Shown here in pieces: positions 47,974 through 57,261 of a DNA stretch of 64,000 bases. The stretch is taken from contig NC_067207.1 in NCBI RefSeq assembly GCF_026262505.1, positions 24,458,082 through 24,522,081 of the forward strand, read 5' to 3'. A program made the translations under genes and the position numbers. The number at the start of each line of letters is the position of its first letter. Within the stretch, counting starts at the first letter, position 1. This DNA is from Trichomonas vaginalis G3. Taxonomy: Eukaryota > Parabasalia > Trichomonadida > Trichomonadidae. The notes under the pieces were generated by a model. The model did not search any database and was not told the origin of the DNA. It saw only the letters and a program-made list of their open reading frames with translations.

Positions 47974-48594
47974 ATGAATAGCGCAGATTTAAAAAATTTA
48001 ATTGCTGATTTAGTACTTAATCAAAAATTTCTTAGTTATTATGATTTAAAAGCATATCTCCAAAAATATGATAACAATATAACGGGTGATGATATGGAAT
48101 ATTATTATCCATATTATAAAAATGAAATTTTGAAATATCATGATAGAATAATTTCTGAAATTAAAGACAAAATTAAAAATAATGAATATACAAAGGGAAA
48201 AACTAAATCACAACTTAAACAGTTGAAAGATTTCAAAAATAAAGTATTAACAGAAGAAGATATTGATGAATTATATAAATTATATAATCCTGAGCCACAA
48301 AACACCCATGTCCTTCAGACCATAAATGATGCACAAGCTTTAATTTATGATTCATTAGTTAAACCATATTCAGCCCGACTTTTAAATGAAGATCAACTTT
48401 TGGAATTCATCCTTCAACATAAACTCGAAGCGGGAAAGTATATCAAACCTTTATATACAGCATATTTAAAACAAATGAATAGAATACATCCAGAATTAAT
48501 GAAGGAAGGAATGAATTCCAAAATCAAAGCAGATAAAATTAAACCACTTGCAACCAAAACCTCCAACGACAGTACCGCCTCCTCCTTCAGTTAA
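47974..48594 (+). CDS. Hypothetical helical protein before integrase
   Basis: 206 residues starting MNSADLKNLIADLVLNQ after TTTATTTTTATATAAATG. Mostly helical and Lys/Tyr-rich (DDMEYYYPYYKNEILKYH, KSQLKQLKDFKNKVL, HVLQTINDAQALIYDSLV). Its end runs into the integrase region in another frame. Its position before the catalytic core suggests it may represent the N-terminal, DNA-binding part associated with the integrase; not proven. Confidence 0.45.
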   Translation: MNSADLKNLIADLVLNQKFLSYYDLKAYLQKYDNNITGDDMEYYYPYYKNEILKYHDRIISEIKDKIKNNEYTKGKTKSQLKQLKDFKNKVLTEEDIDELYKLYNPEPQNTHVLQTINDAQALIYDSLVKPYSARLLNEDQLLEFILQHKLEAGKYIKPLYTAYLKQMNRIHPELMKEGMNSKIKADKIKPLATKTSNDSTASSFS

Positions 48595-49441
48595 TCCTTC
48601 ATCATTCACTTTATTATATCCATTTCAAACATTAAAGAAACAAAAAGATTTTAAAAAGGATTTCAAAATATTAAATAAACCAATTGACCCAAAAATTCAA
48701 CCATTAAAGGAAAAATTTAGTCGCCCTTCATTTGCTCCATATCCATATTCATACGAAATTGATCATCTGGAATATTCAAAAGGAAAAGTTACTTATTTAT
48801 TTGCCATTAACATTAACACTAGATATTTATATTGCATTCCAGTGAAAGGGAAAACAGAACAGGAAACAAGAAAGCTATACAATACTTACTAGATCATGAA
48901 GAGTAGATAATATCAGGGGTGATGGTGATAAAGGATTTCAGGCAGCTATGACTCATTATTTCCACAAATTAATTTTTTCTTTTCATCTCTCCATTACGTT
49001 TCATAATAAAATAGTTGATGCAATAATGAGAACTCTTAGAGATGCGTTAGGGTTAACGGTCAGATATACTGGGATGGAAATCATGACTCATCACAACAGT
49101 TAGTATATTATTACAATAATACATGGCATAGAACTATAAACATGAAACCAGTGGAAATGAAAAATGATATTTCAAAAGAATGGGAATATATTAGAAAGCA
49201 AATGGAAAGGTTGAATGATGTTAAACGTGAACAAATTAATTCGGGGCTCATGAATTTTAAACAAGGGGATAAAGTTTTGATTCATCTCGATTATGGAAAA
49301 ACTGATAAATCAATGACAAAAAGAAGACGAAGATTTGACACAATAGCTGAATTTGTTAGATATATTAACGGTAATGTATTAGTTGAAGTTGACAATAAAT
49401 TAATAGAATTCCGATTTATTTTATTACTCCATTATATTTAA
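48540..49441 (+). pseudogene. Polinton integrase (rve/DDE type), broken
   Basis: A Pro-rich lead (PKPPTTVPPPPSVNPSS) precedes the core: YSYEIDHLEYSKGKVTYLFA with the first acidic residue, GDGDKGFQAAMTHYF with the second, and FHNKIVDAIMRTLRDALG with the third. The C-terminal part is SH3-like (NFKQGDKVLIHLDYGK). Motif order and the Asp at the third position agree with the integrase at 5785-6744. The gene is broken as part of fossil B. Confidence 0.7.
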
Positions 49442-49472
49442 ATAATATTTAATTTTTTTTATTTCGTAAGAA

Positions 49473-49601
49473 ATGAGTGACAACGAAGCAGCCAAGAGTC
49501 CAGACGATGAATATAAAAAGAAACTAAACAGAATTAAATCAAAAATATGCTATTACAAAAAGAACCACAATGCGGTGGGGTTGAAAACGATAAAGAAATA
49601 A
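49473..49601 (+). CDS. Small basic hypothetical protein
   Basis: 42 residues starting MSDNEAAKSPDDEYKKKLN after TTTTTTATTTCGTAAGAAATG. Lys-rich with a coiled-coil-like middle. Possibly shortened. No family recognised. Confidence 0.3.
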   Translation: MSDNEAAKSPDDEYKKKLNRIKSKICYYKKNHNAVGLKTIKK

Positions 49602-49719
49602 TCGAAAAATTAGAAACTTACCGTTCAATCCTTAAACTGAGTGAAGCAAAATAAAAGAATTTAATAGAATAAATAAATTGATTGGAAGAGAATGAATTTA
49701 ATAAAGATGAATTTTAAAC

Positions 49720-49895
49720 TCATCCAAATTTAATTTTTTTCCTCTTTGACAACATCTCTCTTTCCATCATTACTGCATAACCATATTTTCTCAATTTTAG
49801 TGGTTTGTTATTTTTAACATGTTCTTGCATCATTTTATCATTTCCTCCCTTGTTATGATTCGTGGTAAATTTTTGAGCTTGTGGGTATCCATTTA
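49720..49895 (-). pseudogene. Short basic protein remnant, putative core peptide
   Basis: Minus-strand reading gives HNKGGNDKMMQEHVKNNKP and LRKYGYAVMMEREMLSKRKK. The T-rich tract before ATAAATG is present. It resembles in composition the basic protein at 7977-8123 (LQRYGWRVSKKF). It is a broken part of fossil B. Confidence 0.35.
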
Positions 49896-49934
49896 TGATA
49901 AAAATAAAAATTTAAATTATGCCGTTCTAAAGTT

Positions 49935-50105
49935 TGTGACAACATGACATTTTGACAACAACACAGGAGGAGGCAGTTATGAATTATTTTGAAAGAACTG
50001 AAGGTGCTACATGTGTACCATGTGCTACCAGGTCATTTAACTTCTCTGAAAAAGTGTGACAACATGACATTTTGACAAACACAGGAAATGATTTGTCATG
50101 ACTTC
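49935..50105 (+). repeat. Dispersed copy of the 121-bp intergenic repeat
   Basis: TGTGACAACATGACATTTTG, CAGGAGGAGGCAGTTATGAA and CATTTAACTTCTCTGAAAAA segments match the reverse complement of the tandem unit at 53483-53845, with differences. Lies before the KilA-N gene. Confidence 0.8.
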
Positions 50106-50127
50106 ATCGGATGAGTGTAAATGACCC

Positions 50128-50186
50128 AAAAATAAAGTTAGTTTTAAAATTATTTTTATTTTTTTATTTTGTATGTAAGAACAGAA
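50128..50186 (+). promoter_or_regulatory. Upstream block of the KilA-N gene
   Basis: AAAATAAAGTTAGTTTTAAA followed by a T-rich tract and ATTTTGTATG. Nearly the same block is found at 51090-51140 and 12983-13036. Confidence 0.55.
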
Positions 50187-50850
50187 ATGTCAGTCGAAGC
50201 AAAAACATTCACTAACAAATCTAATGGCGAAACATTCACAAAGGCACTTATAACGGTATTGAAGTCTTACGTAGAGACAAGGATGGTTACATTAATGCAA
50301 CAAAGATGGCAAGAGAAGCAGGAAAGTTAAACCATTTAAACAGATTTCTCAATAGTGCTAAAATACAGGAAATTCTTGAGTTTTGGATGAACGAATACGG
50401 TGGAGCCAAAAGTGGCTCGACCTCAAAACAAGCATTTTATGAGCTTACTAAGGGTGTTATAAATGAATTCAAAGGTATTTACATACATCCTGACCTCGTT
50501 CATTTTGTTGCTGAATGGTGCTCTGTAAAGTATGCATTTTATGTCAAAGATATTATGGACTCCATAGACAAGAAAGTTCATGAGAAATTAGATGAAGAAG
50601 AACTTGAAGATACAGTAGAGAATGCTAAACCTTTGTTTGAAGAAGAAGTTGGAAAAATGTGCGAAAACAATTAGAACATGAACGTGAGTTATGTTATGGT
50701 TATAGAGATTCTCCATACGAACTAGACCAATGGGAACAAGAAAATTTAAAGAGAGAATTTAGAGAATATGAACTCGCTAAGATAGCATTAGAAGCTGCAG
50801 AAAAGAAGTTAAAAGCTTGGGGTTGTTTTGTACAAAAATATTGTGAGTAA
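50187..50850 (+). pseudogene. KilA-N domain protein, broken
   Basis: The region encodes KDGYINATKMAREAGKL-type sequence, the signature of KilA-N, followed by NRFLNSAKIQEILEFW, YELTKGVINEFKGIYIHP and HFVAEWCSVKYAFYVKDIMD, then a coiled-coil tail (LKREFREYELAKIALEAAEKK). KilA-N is a DNA-binding domain common in phages and large DNA viruses, often in regulators. It lies directly before the primase-helicase with similar upstream sequence. The gene is broken as part of fossil B. Confidence 0.8.
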
Positions 50851-50934
50851 ATGAACCATTTATTTTTATTGAATTCACCAAAAATAATTTTTAGGGTAGA
50901 TGGTTAGATCTAACCTCATTTCTAACCTCATGAC

Positions 50935-51062
50935 ATTTTGACAACAACACAGGAGGAAGGCAGTTATGAATTATTTTTGAAGAACTGAAGGTGCTACCAT
51001 GTTACCATGTGCTACCAGGTCATTTAACTTCTCTGAAAAAGTGTGACAACATGACATTTTGA
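50935..51062 (+). repeat. Dispersed copy of the 121-bp intergenic repeat
   Basis: Reverse-complement match to the unit at 53483-53845 (TGACATTTTGACAACAACAC onward). It follows the KilA-N gene. The segment just before it (50885-50925) holds TAGGGTAGATGGTTAGATC as in the cassette repeats of element A. Confidence 0.85.
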
Positions 51063-51089
51063 CAACATTTACGAAAATATGATGCAGTC

Positions 51090-51140
51090 CAAAAATAAAG
51101 TTAGTTTTAAAATTATTTTTATTTTTTTATTCCTATATAA
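51090..51140 (+). promoter_or_regulatory. Upstream block of the primase-helicase gene
   Basis: AAAATAAAGTTAGTTTTAAA and a T-rich tract ending TATATAAATG, the same layout as at 50128-50186. Confidence 0.55.
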
Positions 51141-53453
51141 ATGACAGCAACAAACAACAACAGCAACTATATCGTTTCTGATGAAAAAGTTATTGATTCA
51201 TTAGCTGAGGAATTAGTTGTGGCAGAAACTAAAACCCTCAACGAAAGAATTGGTGAAAACAAGATTGATTTACATAACTACCTCAAATACGATGGAGGAA
51301 GAGGAAGGAAAACTGGTATGGCTTTATTAGCAAATAAAATTTCAAATTTAACGATTATAGATGTTGATATTAATAAATCATACAATGATGAACTTAAAGA
51401 AACAGTTAGAAAAGACATTTTATCAAAACTTTCGGATAAAGATGTTATCGTTAAAACCGCTTCAGGAGGTCTTCACATTTATTGCAACACTAATTTCTTC
51501 TATGCAGTTTCGAACAGAATGATTAAATGTTATTCCTGCAATGATTATGATATCGACATAATGACTTCTATGGATGATTCAAAGCGTTCATTAGTAGTCA
51601 TGGCTGATTCAAGAGTTCGCAAGAATGCAACAGAACCAATCAATACATACTCATTCATTCGTGGAAGTTATGATTCAACATTAACCAGAACAGTGAATGA
51701 TATATTAAATGATTTGAATATTAAGGTAAGAGTTGAACAGAATAACGAAGAAACAAAGACTATCATGAATGAAAACAAAGATGTAAACATTGACGATAAA
51801 CTTGCCCAGAGCATAGTTGATGGCATCAGTGATTTTGAAGTACATAATGATGGTGGAAACATGAATTTAGAAAAAGAAATAACATTATTCACACTGTTTC
51901 AAGCAATTAATTCGTTACCTAATCATTTAATTAATGAAGCATACGATAACGTTTATAACTTCTGCAATTTAACTGAAAATGCTAAAAGTAATTTTGAAAA
52001 AGCACGTAGTAGATATGCACATTTAATGACTTCACCATTTGTTTTAGTGAAGATTCTAAAACTTTATCAAAAGGAATATTATGATGAATACGTTTTACCT
52101 TTATTACGTAAGCCAAAAATAACATTTGATATCAAACTTGATGACTCGTTTTTGATAACAGATATTAGACGCAAGGCTGAAAATCATCAGTATAAAAACA
52201 GTTCTGAAGTAATTGAGGATTTATCACGTGTAATCCGTTTTGTAGATTGTGGAAATAAATACTTCATTCAGAAAGATTACAACATCCACGACAAAATGAA
52301 TCAAATATCATTTGTTCTTCAGTCAAACATGAAAGAGTCACTCAAAATGATTAAATTATTTAAAGAAGAAGGTAAAACAATAACAGCATGGGATGTACTA
52401 CTAAATCAATTGTCTTCATTAACCGTTAAGGGTGTTTGCTTTAAATCTGATTCCCCAGATGTTTTCTCAACGTTTCAGGGTTATAAATACAACATTCTCG
52501 AAAAGCCTGATTACTCAAAAATTGAGATGTTTATGGATTTCATTAAAGAAGCCATTTGTGATAATAACGATGAAGTGTATAAATACCTTCTCGGCTGGAT
52601 TGCATCAATGATTCAACATCCTGGAATCAAGAATGAAACAGCAATTATTTTGAAAGGACTTCAGGGAACAGGTAAAAACAGATTTACAGATATTATTTCT
52701 GAACTTCTCGCTGGTTATTCATGTAAAAACATTACTGAAATAAGTGAGCTAACGGGTAATTTCAACTCAGTAGTTGAAAATAAAATGTTTCTTGTACTTA
52801 ATGAACTCAAGAATGTTGGTGAAGATAGACTCGCAAACTTCAACGCTTTGAAATCAATTATTACGGATAATGAGATTAGAATTAATGAAAAGAATCAACC
52901 CAGAAGAACTGCTCAGAACGTTGCAAACTTCATTTTCGTAACTAACAACGTCTACCCTGTCAAAATTGAAGTTGGAGACAGAAGATACGTAGTTTTAAGG
53001 GTTAATGGTAAATTCAAGGGTCAATTTGATTACTTCAAGAATTTAATGGATTCATGCACTAAGGAATTTTATGATAATTTACTGACGTATTTTATGCAAT
53101 ATGACCTTTCATCATTTAATGTACGAATCATTCCGATGACTGAAGTCAAACAAGATTTAATCGAGTTATCAACAAATCCTTTAGATGTATGGATAAATAC
53201 ACATTATGATGAATTGTGTGCAGGTATGACGTGTGAAAATGCTCTATTCTGCAAACCATCAGACATGAAAGACAAAAACTTTCAAATGAGTATTAAGGAT
53301 AAATGTGATAGGAAACAGAGAAGAATAGACGGTAAACAAACATGGTGTTATGTTTTGAAAGAAGAAATGAAAGGATTATATAAACAGGTTGAACCAAACG
53401 ATAATGAGGATTCATTTACTGACGATGAAATACCTGTAAATGAAGCTTTATAA
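51141..53453 (+). CDS. PrimPol (AEP)-SF3 helicase
   Basis: 770 residues. The N-terminal archaeo-eukaryotic primase-type domain shows NLTIIDVDINK (about 69-79) and VKTASGGLHIYC (about 104-115), the acidic and SGGxH motifs. The D5-like helicase follows: lead-in YKYLLGWIASMIQHP, Walker A LKGLQGTGKNRF (about 504-515), Walker B MFLVLNELKN (about 548-557) and motif C NFIFVTNN (about 596-603). It would prime and unwind DNA during element replication, a gene usual in virophages and polinton-like viruses. The frame is open. A broken relative lies in element A (16061-17250). Confidence 0.9.
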   Translation: MTATNNNSNYIVSDEKVIDSLAEELVVAETKTLNERIGENKIDLHNYLKYDGGRGRKTGMALLANKISNLTIIDVDINKSYNDELKETVRKDILSKLSDKDVIVKTASGGLHIYCNTNFFYAVSNRMIKCYSCNDYDIDIMTSMDDSKRSLVVMADSRVRKNATEPINTYSFIRGSYDSTLTRTVNDILNDLNIKVRVEQNNEETKTIMNENKDVNIDDKLAQSIVDGISDFEVHNDGGNMNLEKEITLFTLFQAINSLPNHLINEAYDNVYNFCNLTENAKSNFEKARSRYAHLMTSPFVLVKILKLYQKEYYDEYVLPLLRKPKITFDIKLDDSFLITDIRRKAENHQYKNSSEVIEDLSRVIRFVDCGNKYFIQKDYNIHDKMNQISFVLQSNMKESLKMIKLFKEEGKTITAWDVLLNQLSSLTVKGVCFKSDSPDVFSTFQGYKYNILEKPDYSKIEMFMDFIKEAICDNNDEVYKYLLGWIASMIQHPGIKNETAIILKGLQGTGKNRFTDIISELLAGYSCKNITEISELTGNFNSVVENKMFLVLNELKNVGEDRLANFNALKSIITDNEIRINEKNQPRRTAQNVANFIFVTNNVYPVKIEVGDRRYVVLRVNGKFKGQFDYFKNLMDSCTKEFYDNLLTYFMQYDLSSFNVRIIPMTEVKQDLIELSTNPLDVWINTHYDELCAGMTCENALFCKPSDMKDKNFQMSIKDKCDRKQRRIDGKQTWCYVLKEEMKGLYKQVEPNDNEDSFTDDEIPVNEAL

Positions 53454-53482
53454 AGTATGATTTGAATTTATTTTTGCATTAA

Positions 53483-53845
53483 TCCTCCTGTGTTGTTGTC
53501 AAAATGTCATGTTGTCACACTTTTTCAGAGAAGTTAAATGACCTGGTAGCACATGGTAACATGGTAGCACCTTCAGTTCTTCAAAAATAATTCATAACTG
53601 CCTTCCTCCTGTGTTGTTGTCAAAATGTCATGTTGTCACACTTTTTCAGAGAAGTTAAATGACCTGGTAGCACATGGTAACATGGTAGCACCTTCAGTTC
53701 TTCAAAAATAATTCATAACTGCCTTCCTCCTGTGTTGTTGTCAAAATGTCATGTTGTCACACTTTTTCAGAGAAGTTAAATGACCTGGTAGCACATGGTA
53801 ACATGGTAGCACCTTCAGTTCTTCAAAAATAATTCATTATTGAAT
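53483..53845. repeat. Three tandem copies of a 121-bp unit
   Basis: Units start TCCTCCTGTGTTGTTG at 53483, 53604 and 53725, spaced exactly 121 bp, and are almost identical. They lie between the helicase stop and the convergent fibre gene. Inverted single copies occur at 49935-50105 and 50935-51062. Confidence 0.95.
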
Positions 53846-53979
53846 AACCTGTAAACATTAACGTAAACATTTATTTCTGCAGTTCATTCATTACTTCATT
53901 ACCTAATTAATTACAAACATAAAATATATTTAGTTCATTCAATGAACGCGGTAAGCCTGCAAAGTAGGCTCAAGCACAT

Positions 53980-54687
53980 TCAATAAATGCGGTACCATGC
54001 GAATACAGTCATAAATGGTGGCATATAATCTTTACCCAAGCCTGTTGGATTTGTTGTGAAAGTATGTGAATGATTTCCTCCTGGTTCAGTTGGTCGAAAA
54101 GTCTTTTTTGCTGAATGGTTATAATCTGGAGATAAAACGTCATTGCCAGCATAATATTCTGAGTTGTATAATGGATGGTCTCTTAATGAGTGACTATGGT
54201 CACCAGAAAAGTTTGTAGTTCCTGTATGAGTGTGCGGTGGAAGGTTTGCTTCAGTAATTTTCTTTGAACCTCCTGTTTCCTTTGAAGAGTTCGCACAATA
54301 GAAGAATTTATCTACAATCTGCTTCCATTCACCAAAACCTAAAACTGTTGCGGGATTTGTTGAGTTCATTGACGTATAAATAGAACCAATGGGGTAAATC
54401 ATCTCAAGAATTGTATTTAATCCATTATGAATATTGAATTTATTATATAATATTGAATTTGGGTGAGTATTTAAAACTGGTCTTGTTATCAATATTAACG
54501 TATTATTTTTGAAAATTGCTTTTCTAACATCTTGAAATTTTGTGATTTCAGACCAGTTTCTTCCATCACTACTGATATTTACTAAATCACCACATCCTAA
54601 AGCAATGAAATACCCATCAATATAAAATAAATTTGTAAATCTATAATTTTGAGTAAATTTTGGAGTGAATGAATAAACCAATTCCAA
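53980..54687 (-). pseudogene. Phage tail-collar-type fibre tip
   Basis: The frame begins with an Asp-box-like segment (LVNISSDGRNWSEITKF), then the collar-domain motifs IYPIGSIYTSMNSTNP, GFGEWKQIVDKFFYCANSS, GGSKKITEANLPPHTHTG and the end YMPPFMTVFAWYRIY. These are the motifs of phage tail-collar or Gp10 C-terminal domains and nearly repeat those of element A (5036-5788), though the rest of the fibre differs. It follows the shaft gene and would make the receptor-binding tip. Treated as part of a broken fibre region of fossil B. Confidence 0.78.
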
Positions 54688-54807
54688 TTTGATAAATCCT
54701 GTGATAAATAAATATGTCTGTTATAACTTACAGGATATGAATAGACCATTTCACCTGAAACGAGAACATAAACATTTGATCCATAACATAAAGCTTCAAT
54801 GTCTCCA

Positions 54808-56028
54808 TCAGCTTGAAAATTTGTTCAAATTGACCTTGTGATATTGAAGATGATCTATAAATTTATCATTTTGTAGGATAAAATACATGTTGTTAATGTA
54901 ATACCACTTACTTGTATAATCAATTTTCAAATCTGATGATATCATACTAAACATATAATAATTTATCCCATCCTCACTAATGAAAATTTGATTGACTTCA
55001 TAAATTAGTACCCATTTATTATTAACACATCTAATAGGATTATTTGGATATTTAAATTTAGCATCTTGATTTAAATTACATTTGAACCATTGGATACAAT
55101 CGAATGAATAACAAGGGCAAAAATCATCTTCAACCGTTATCATTCCCATAAATTTACCGTTATTATATTCAACATATAAAATTATTGGATTAATGATTGG
55201 CTTTCGTGTATCAGGATTCAAAACAGATGGAGTAAATGATTCATAGTTTTTAAAATCATTTGTTTTAAAATAATAAAGCACTCCATCTGTATAAAATAAA
55301 TACATGGTCACTCCATCGAAACATATCCATTCAAAAGAATCTATATCAAAGGTTTTATCTGATGATTTCATAAAATTTAAAAATGGCGGAGTAAAATAGA
55401 CCTCTGATTGTTTTATTTCTTCATTAACATAAGTTTTATCTGCTTTCTTCTCTAACACAGCAGCAACATATTCCTTATCCGCTTTAAGGTCTAAACATCC
55501 TGAAACCCATCCTGTATCGGCTTTAGTTTTTAAAATCTTTGATGTCCATTCATGATACCATTCAACACTTTCTTTAATTTCATTATCTTTTTCGTTAACA
55601 TATTCCTTATCCGCTTTCTTCTCTAACGCAGCAGCAACACATTCCTTATCTGCTTTCTTCATTATGTCATTTAGGAAACCTTTTATGAATTCCTCATTTA
55701 AATTAAATCTTCCAATCTTCAAAACTTTAGGAAATGCATTTAATGCGTAATATCTCTGTTCTTCTGGTGGAATTGATGTTATATCATCCGTTATACCTTT
55801 AATTTTAGAATTCATAAATAAAATTTCTTTTATATTTGATATCACTGCACCACCCTTGCAAACAAATTCGAAATGGTCATTTTTCAATACTATCTCCAAA
55901 TCTCCATATTTCAACCTTTGCGTTTGTTCTGCCGTCTTTGAATTATATGCATATATGGCGTATGTAATGGTCTGAGGGACCTGGGTGCTTTGTGCCTTAA
56001 GTTGCTGTGGTTGCTGTTGTTTAATCAT
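54808..56028 (-). CDS. Phage-type fibre shaft protein with propeller-like part
   Basis: 406 residues. After a Gln-rich start (KQQQPQQLKAQSTQVPQ) and an N-terminal domain come repeated KADKEYV segments (KKADKECVAAALEKKADKEY, LKADKEYVAAVLEKKADKTY; about 130-210), the trimeric coiled-coil style of phage tail fibres. The C-terminal half has Asp-box-like repeats (SFDCIQWFKCN, ISEDGINYYMF) as in sialidase-type propellers of fibres. It is followed by the collar tip at 53980-54687. It differs from the GHTH shaft of element A, so the two elements carry different fibres with a common tip. Confidence 0.68.
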   Translation of the reverse strand: MIKQQQPQQLKAQSTQVPQTITYAIYAYNSKTAEQTQRLKYGDLEIVLKNDHFEFVCKGGAVISNIKEILFMNSKIKGITDDITSIPPEEQRYYALNAFPKVLKIGRFNLNEEFIKGFLNDIMKKADKECVAAALEKKADKEYVNEKDNEIKESVEWYHEWTSKILKTKADTGWVSGCLDLKADKEYVAAVLEKKADKTYVNEEIKQSEVYFTPPFLNFMKSSDKTFDIDSFEWICFDGVTMYLFYTDGVLYYFKTNDFKNYESFTPSVLNPDTRKPIINPIILYVEYNNGKFMGMITVEDDFCPCYSFDCIQWFKCNLNQDAKFKYPNNPIRCVNNKWVLIYEVNQIFISEDGINYYMFSMISSDLKIDYTSKWYYINNMYFILQNDKFIDHLQYHKVNLNKFSS

Positions 56029-56052
56029 TTATTATGATTTAAAAATAAATAT

Positions 56053-56763
56053 TTAATCCGTTATCTCATCACCTATTTTTTCTATTTGAAATTGCCATAA
56101 TATTTCATTCATGAATTCTAAATCACAATCAAATAGGTCAGTTACTCTAAATTTAATATTTGATAAATCTTTTGAATGAAGAATAAATGAATTCCCGGAT
56201 AATTGAAACGGATATGATAAAGAAAATGTGTTTAAGTTGATGGATAAAATGTTTTGTATTGATGGGTAAGAGTTAGGGTCTAATGTTTGATGTGAAAATC
56301 TCATTGGGGTATTAACTTTATCACATTTGATTAAAATGAAATTGGAACCAGTGTCAGAATACAAAACATCCCCAACATCTTTTTCAAAATTTAATATCCC
56401 CAACAATGAACGAAGATGAGGAGTACAAAATTTAATTTTCAGCGGAAATTTAATAAGGTTATTTATTTCATCAAGTTCAAAAAGTTTATCGGGTTTTGAT
56501 TTAAAATTTTCTTCATACCATATGATAAATGATTCATTTAAATAACTTAAAATTGTGTTAATATCCCATTTCGCTATCACATTATTTATATACATATCAT
56601 ACGTTTTTTCATGGTCATCTTTAATAAATGATATATAATCTGAAGGGTCTAAAAGAATGGGATTAAATTTACCACTCACAGAAACGAGAGTAACATTATA
56701 AATTCCGCTAACTGTTAAATTTAATTCACAGTTATTATTCGAAATAATATTGATAATTGACAT
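56053..56763 (-). CDS. Putative minor capsid or spike-base protein
   Basis: 236 residues. An N-terminal beta-rich part (ELNLTVSGIYNVTLVSVSG) is followed by FELDEINNLIKFPLKIKF and TPHLRSLLGILNF, then DTGSNFILIKCDKVNTPMRF. The RSLLGI-type segment between beta-strands recalls minor capsid or spike proteins of other Polintons, which carry an LGF-like motif. It lies 24 bp upstream of the fibre shaft gene in the same direction, consistent with anchoring the fibre. Function is inferred. Confidence 0.45.
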   Translation of the reverse strand: MSIINIISNNNCELNLTVSGIYNVTLVSVSGKFNPILLDPSDYISFIKDDHEKTYDMYINNVIAKWDINTILSYLNESFIIWYEENFKSKPDKLFELDEINNLIKFPLKIKFCTPHLRSLLGILNFEKDVGDVLYSDTGSNFILIKCDKVNTPMRFSHQTLDPNSYPSIQNILSINLNTFSLSYPFQLSGNSFILHSKDLSNIKFRVTDLFDCDLEFMNEILWQFQIEKIGDEITD

Positions 56764-56907
56764 TTTTATTACGATTAAAAATATGGTAAAGCGTTATTTT
56801 CCAGTGATAAATAAAACTAGAATAAGATTACCTCAAGAATTCATAAATTCAACGAATAAGAAATTCATTCATGTTATAAATTTTAGTGTTTTCAGAAAAT
56901 ATGAGTC

Positions 56908-57261
56908 ATGTCATATTCATCAACGGGTTATATTTCACTTCATTCAAATTTAGTTCAATCAAACCCATATAATGACCATTTCATAAGATTTTCAGATGGT
57001 ATTAAAAATGTAATTGATAGATTAAAATATGAACAGATTGACAATATCGAATTTTTGGAATTTTGGTTTAAATATCCTGATGGAAAAAAGATTGAAGTTA
57101 AAGATAAAGCTGATACTATAACAAAAACAGTTACAATGACCGATCCAGATAGTGGGGAACAAAAAGAAATAAAACAAACGATAGAAACTGGTGAAAGGTC
57201 AATTATTATTGATTATGATTCAAAGGATTATTATTCAATAATGTTAATGCTTGAATATTAA
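56908..57261 (+). CDS. Hypothetical protein opposite the CCG protein
   Basis: 117 residues starting MSYSSTGYISLHSNLVQ, with a charged beta-type C-terminus (TKTVTMTDPDSGEQKEIKQ, RSIIIDYDSKDYYSIML). Its end overlaps the convergent gene 57206-57934 by 56 nt. It may hold the same place as 18726-19145 in element A. Unknown function. Confidence 0.45.
   Translation: MSYSSTGYISLHSNLVQSNPYNDHFIRFSDGIKNVIDRLKYEQIDNIEFLEFWFKYPDGKKIEVKDKADTITKTVTMTDPDSGEQKEIKQTIETGERSIIIDYDSKDYYSIMLMLEY

Noticed and set aside
53483-53845. Regular 121-bp repeats considered as a CRISPR-like array
   Set aside because: The units are contiguous and near-identical with no variable spacers, and the context is a eukaryotic Polinton.
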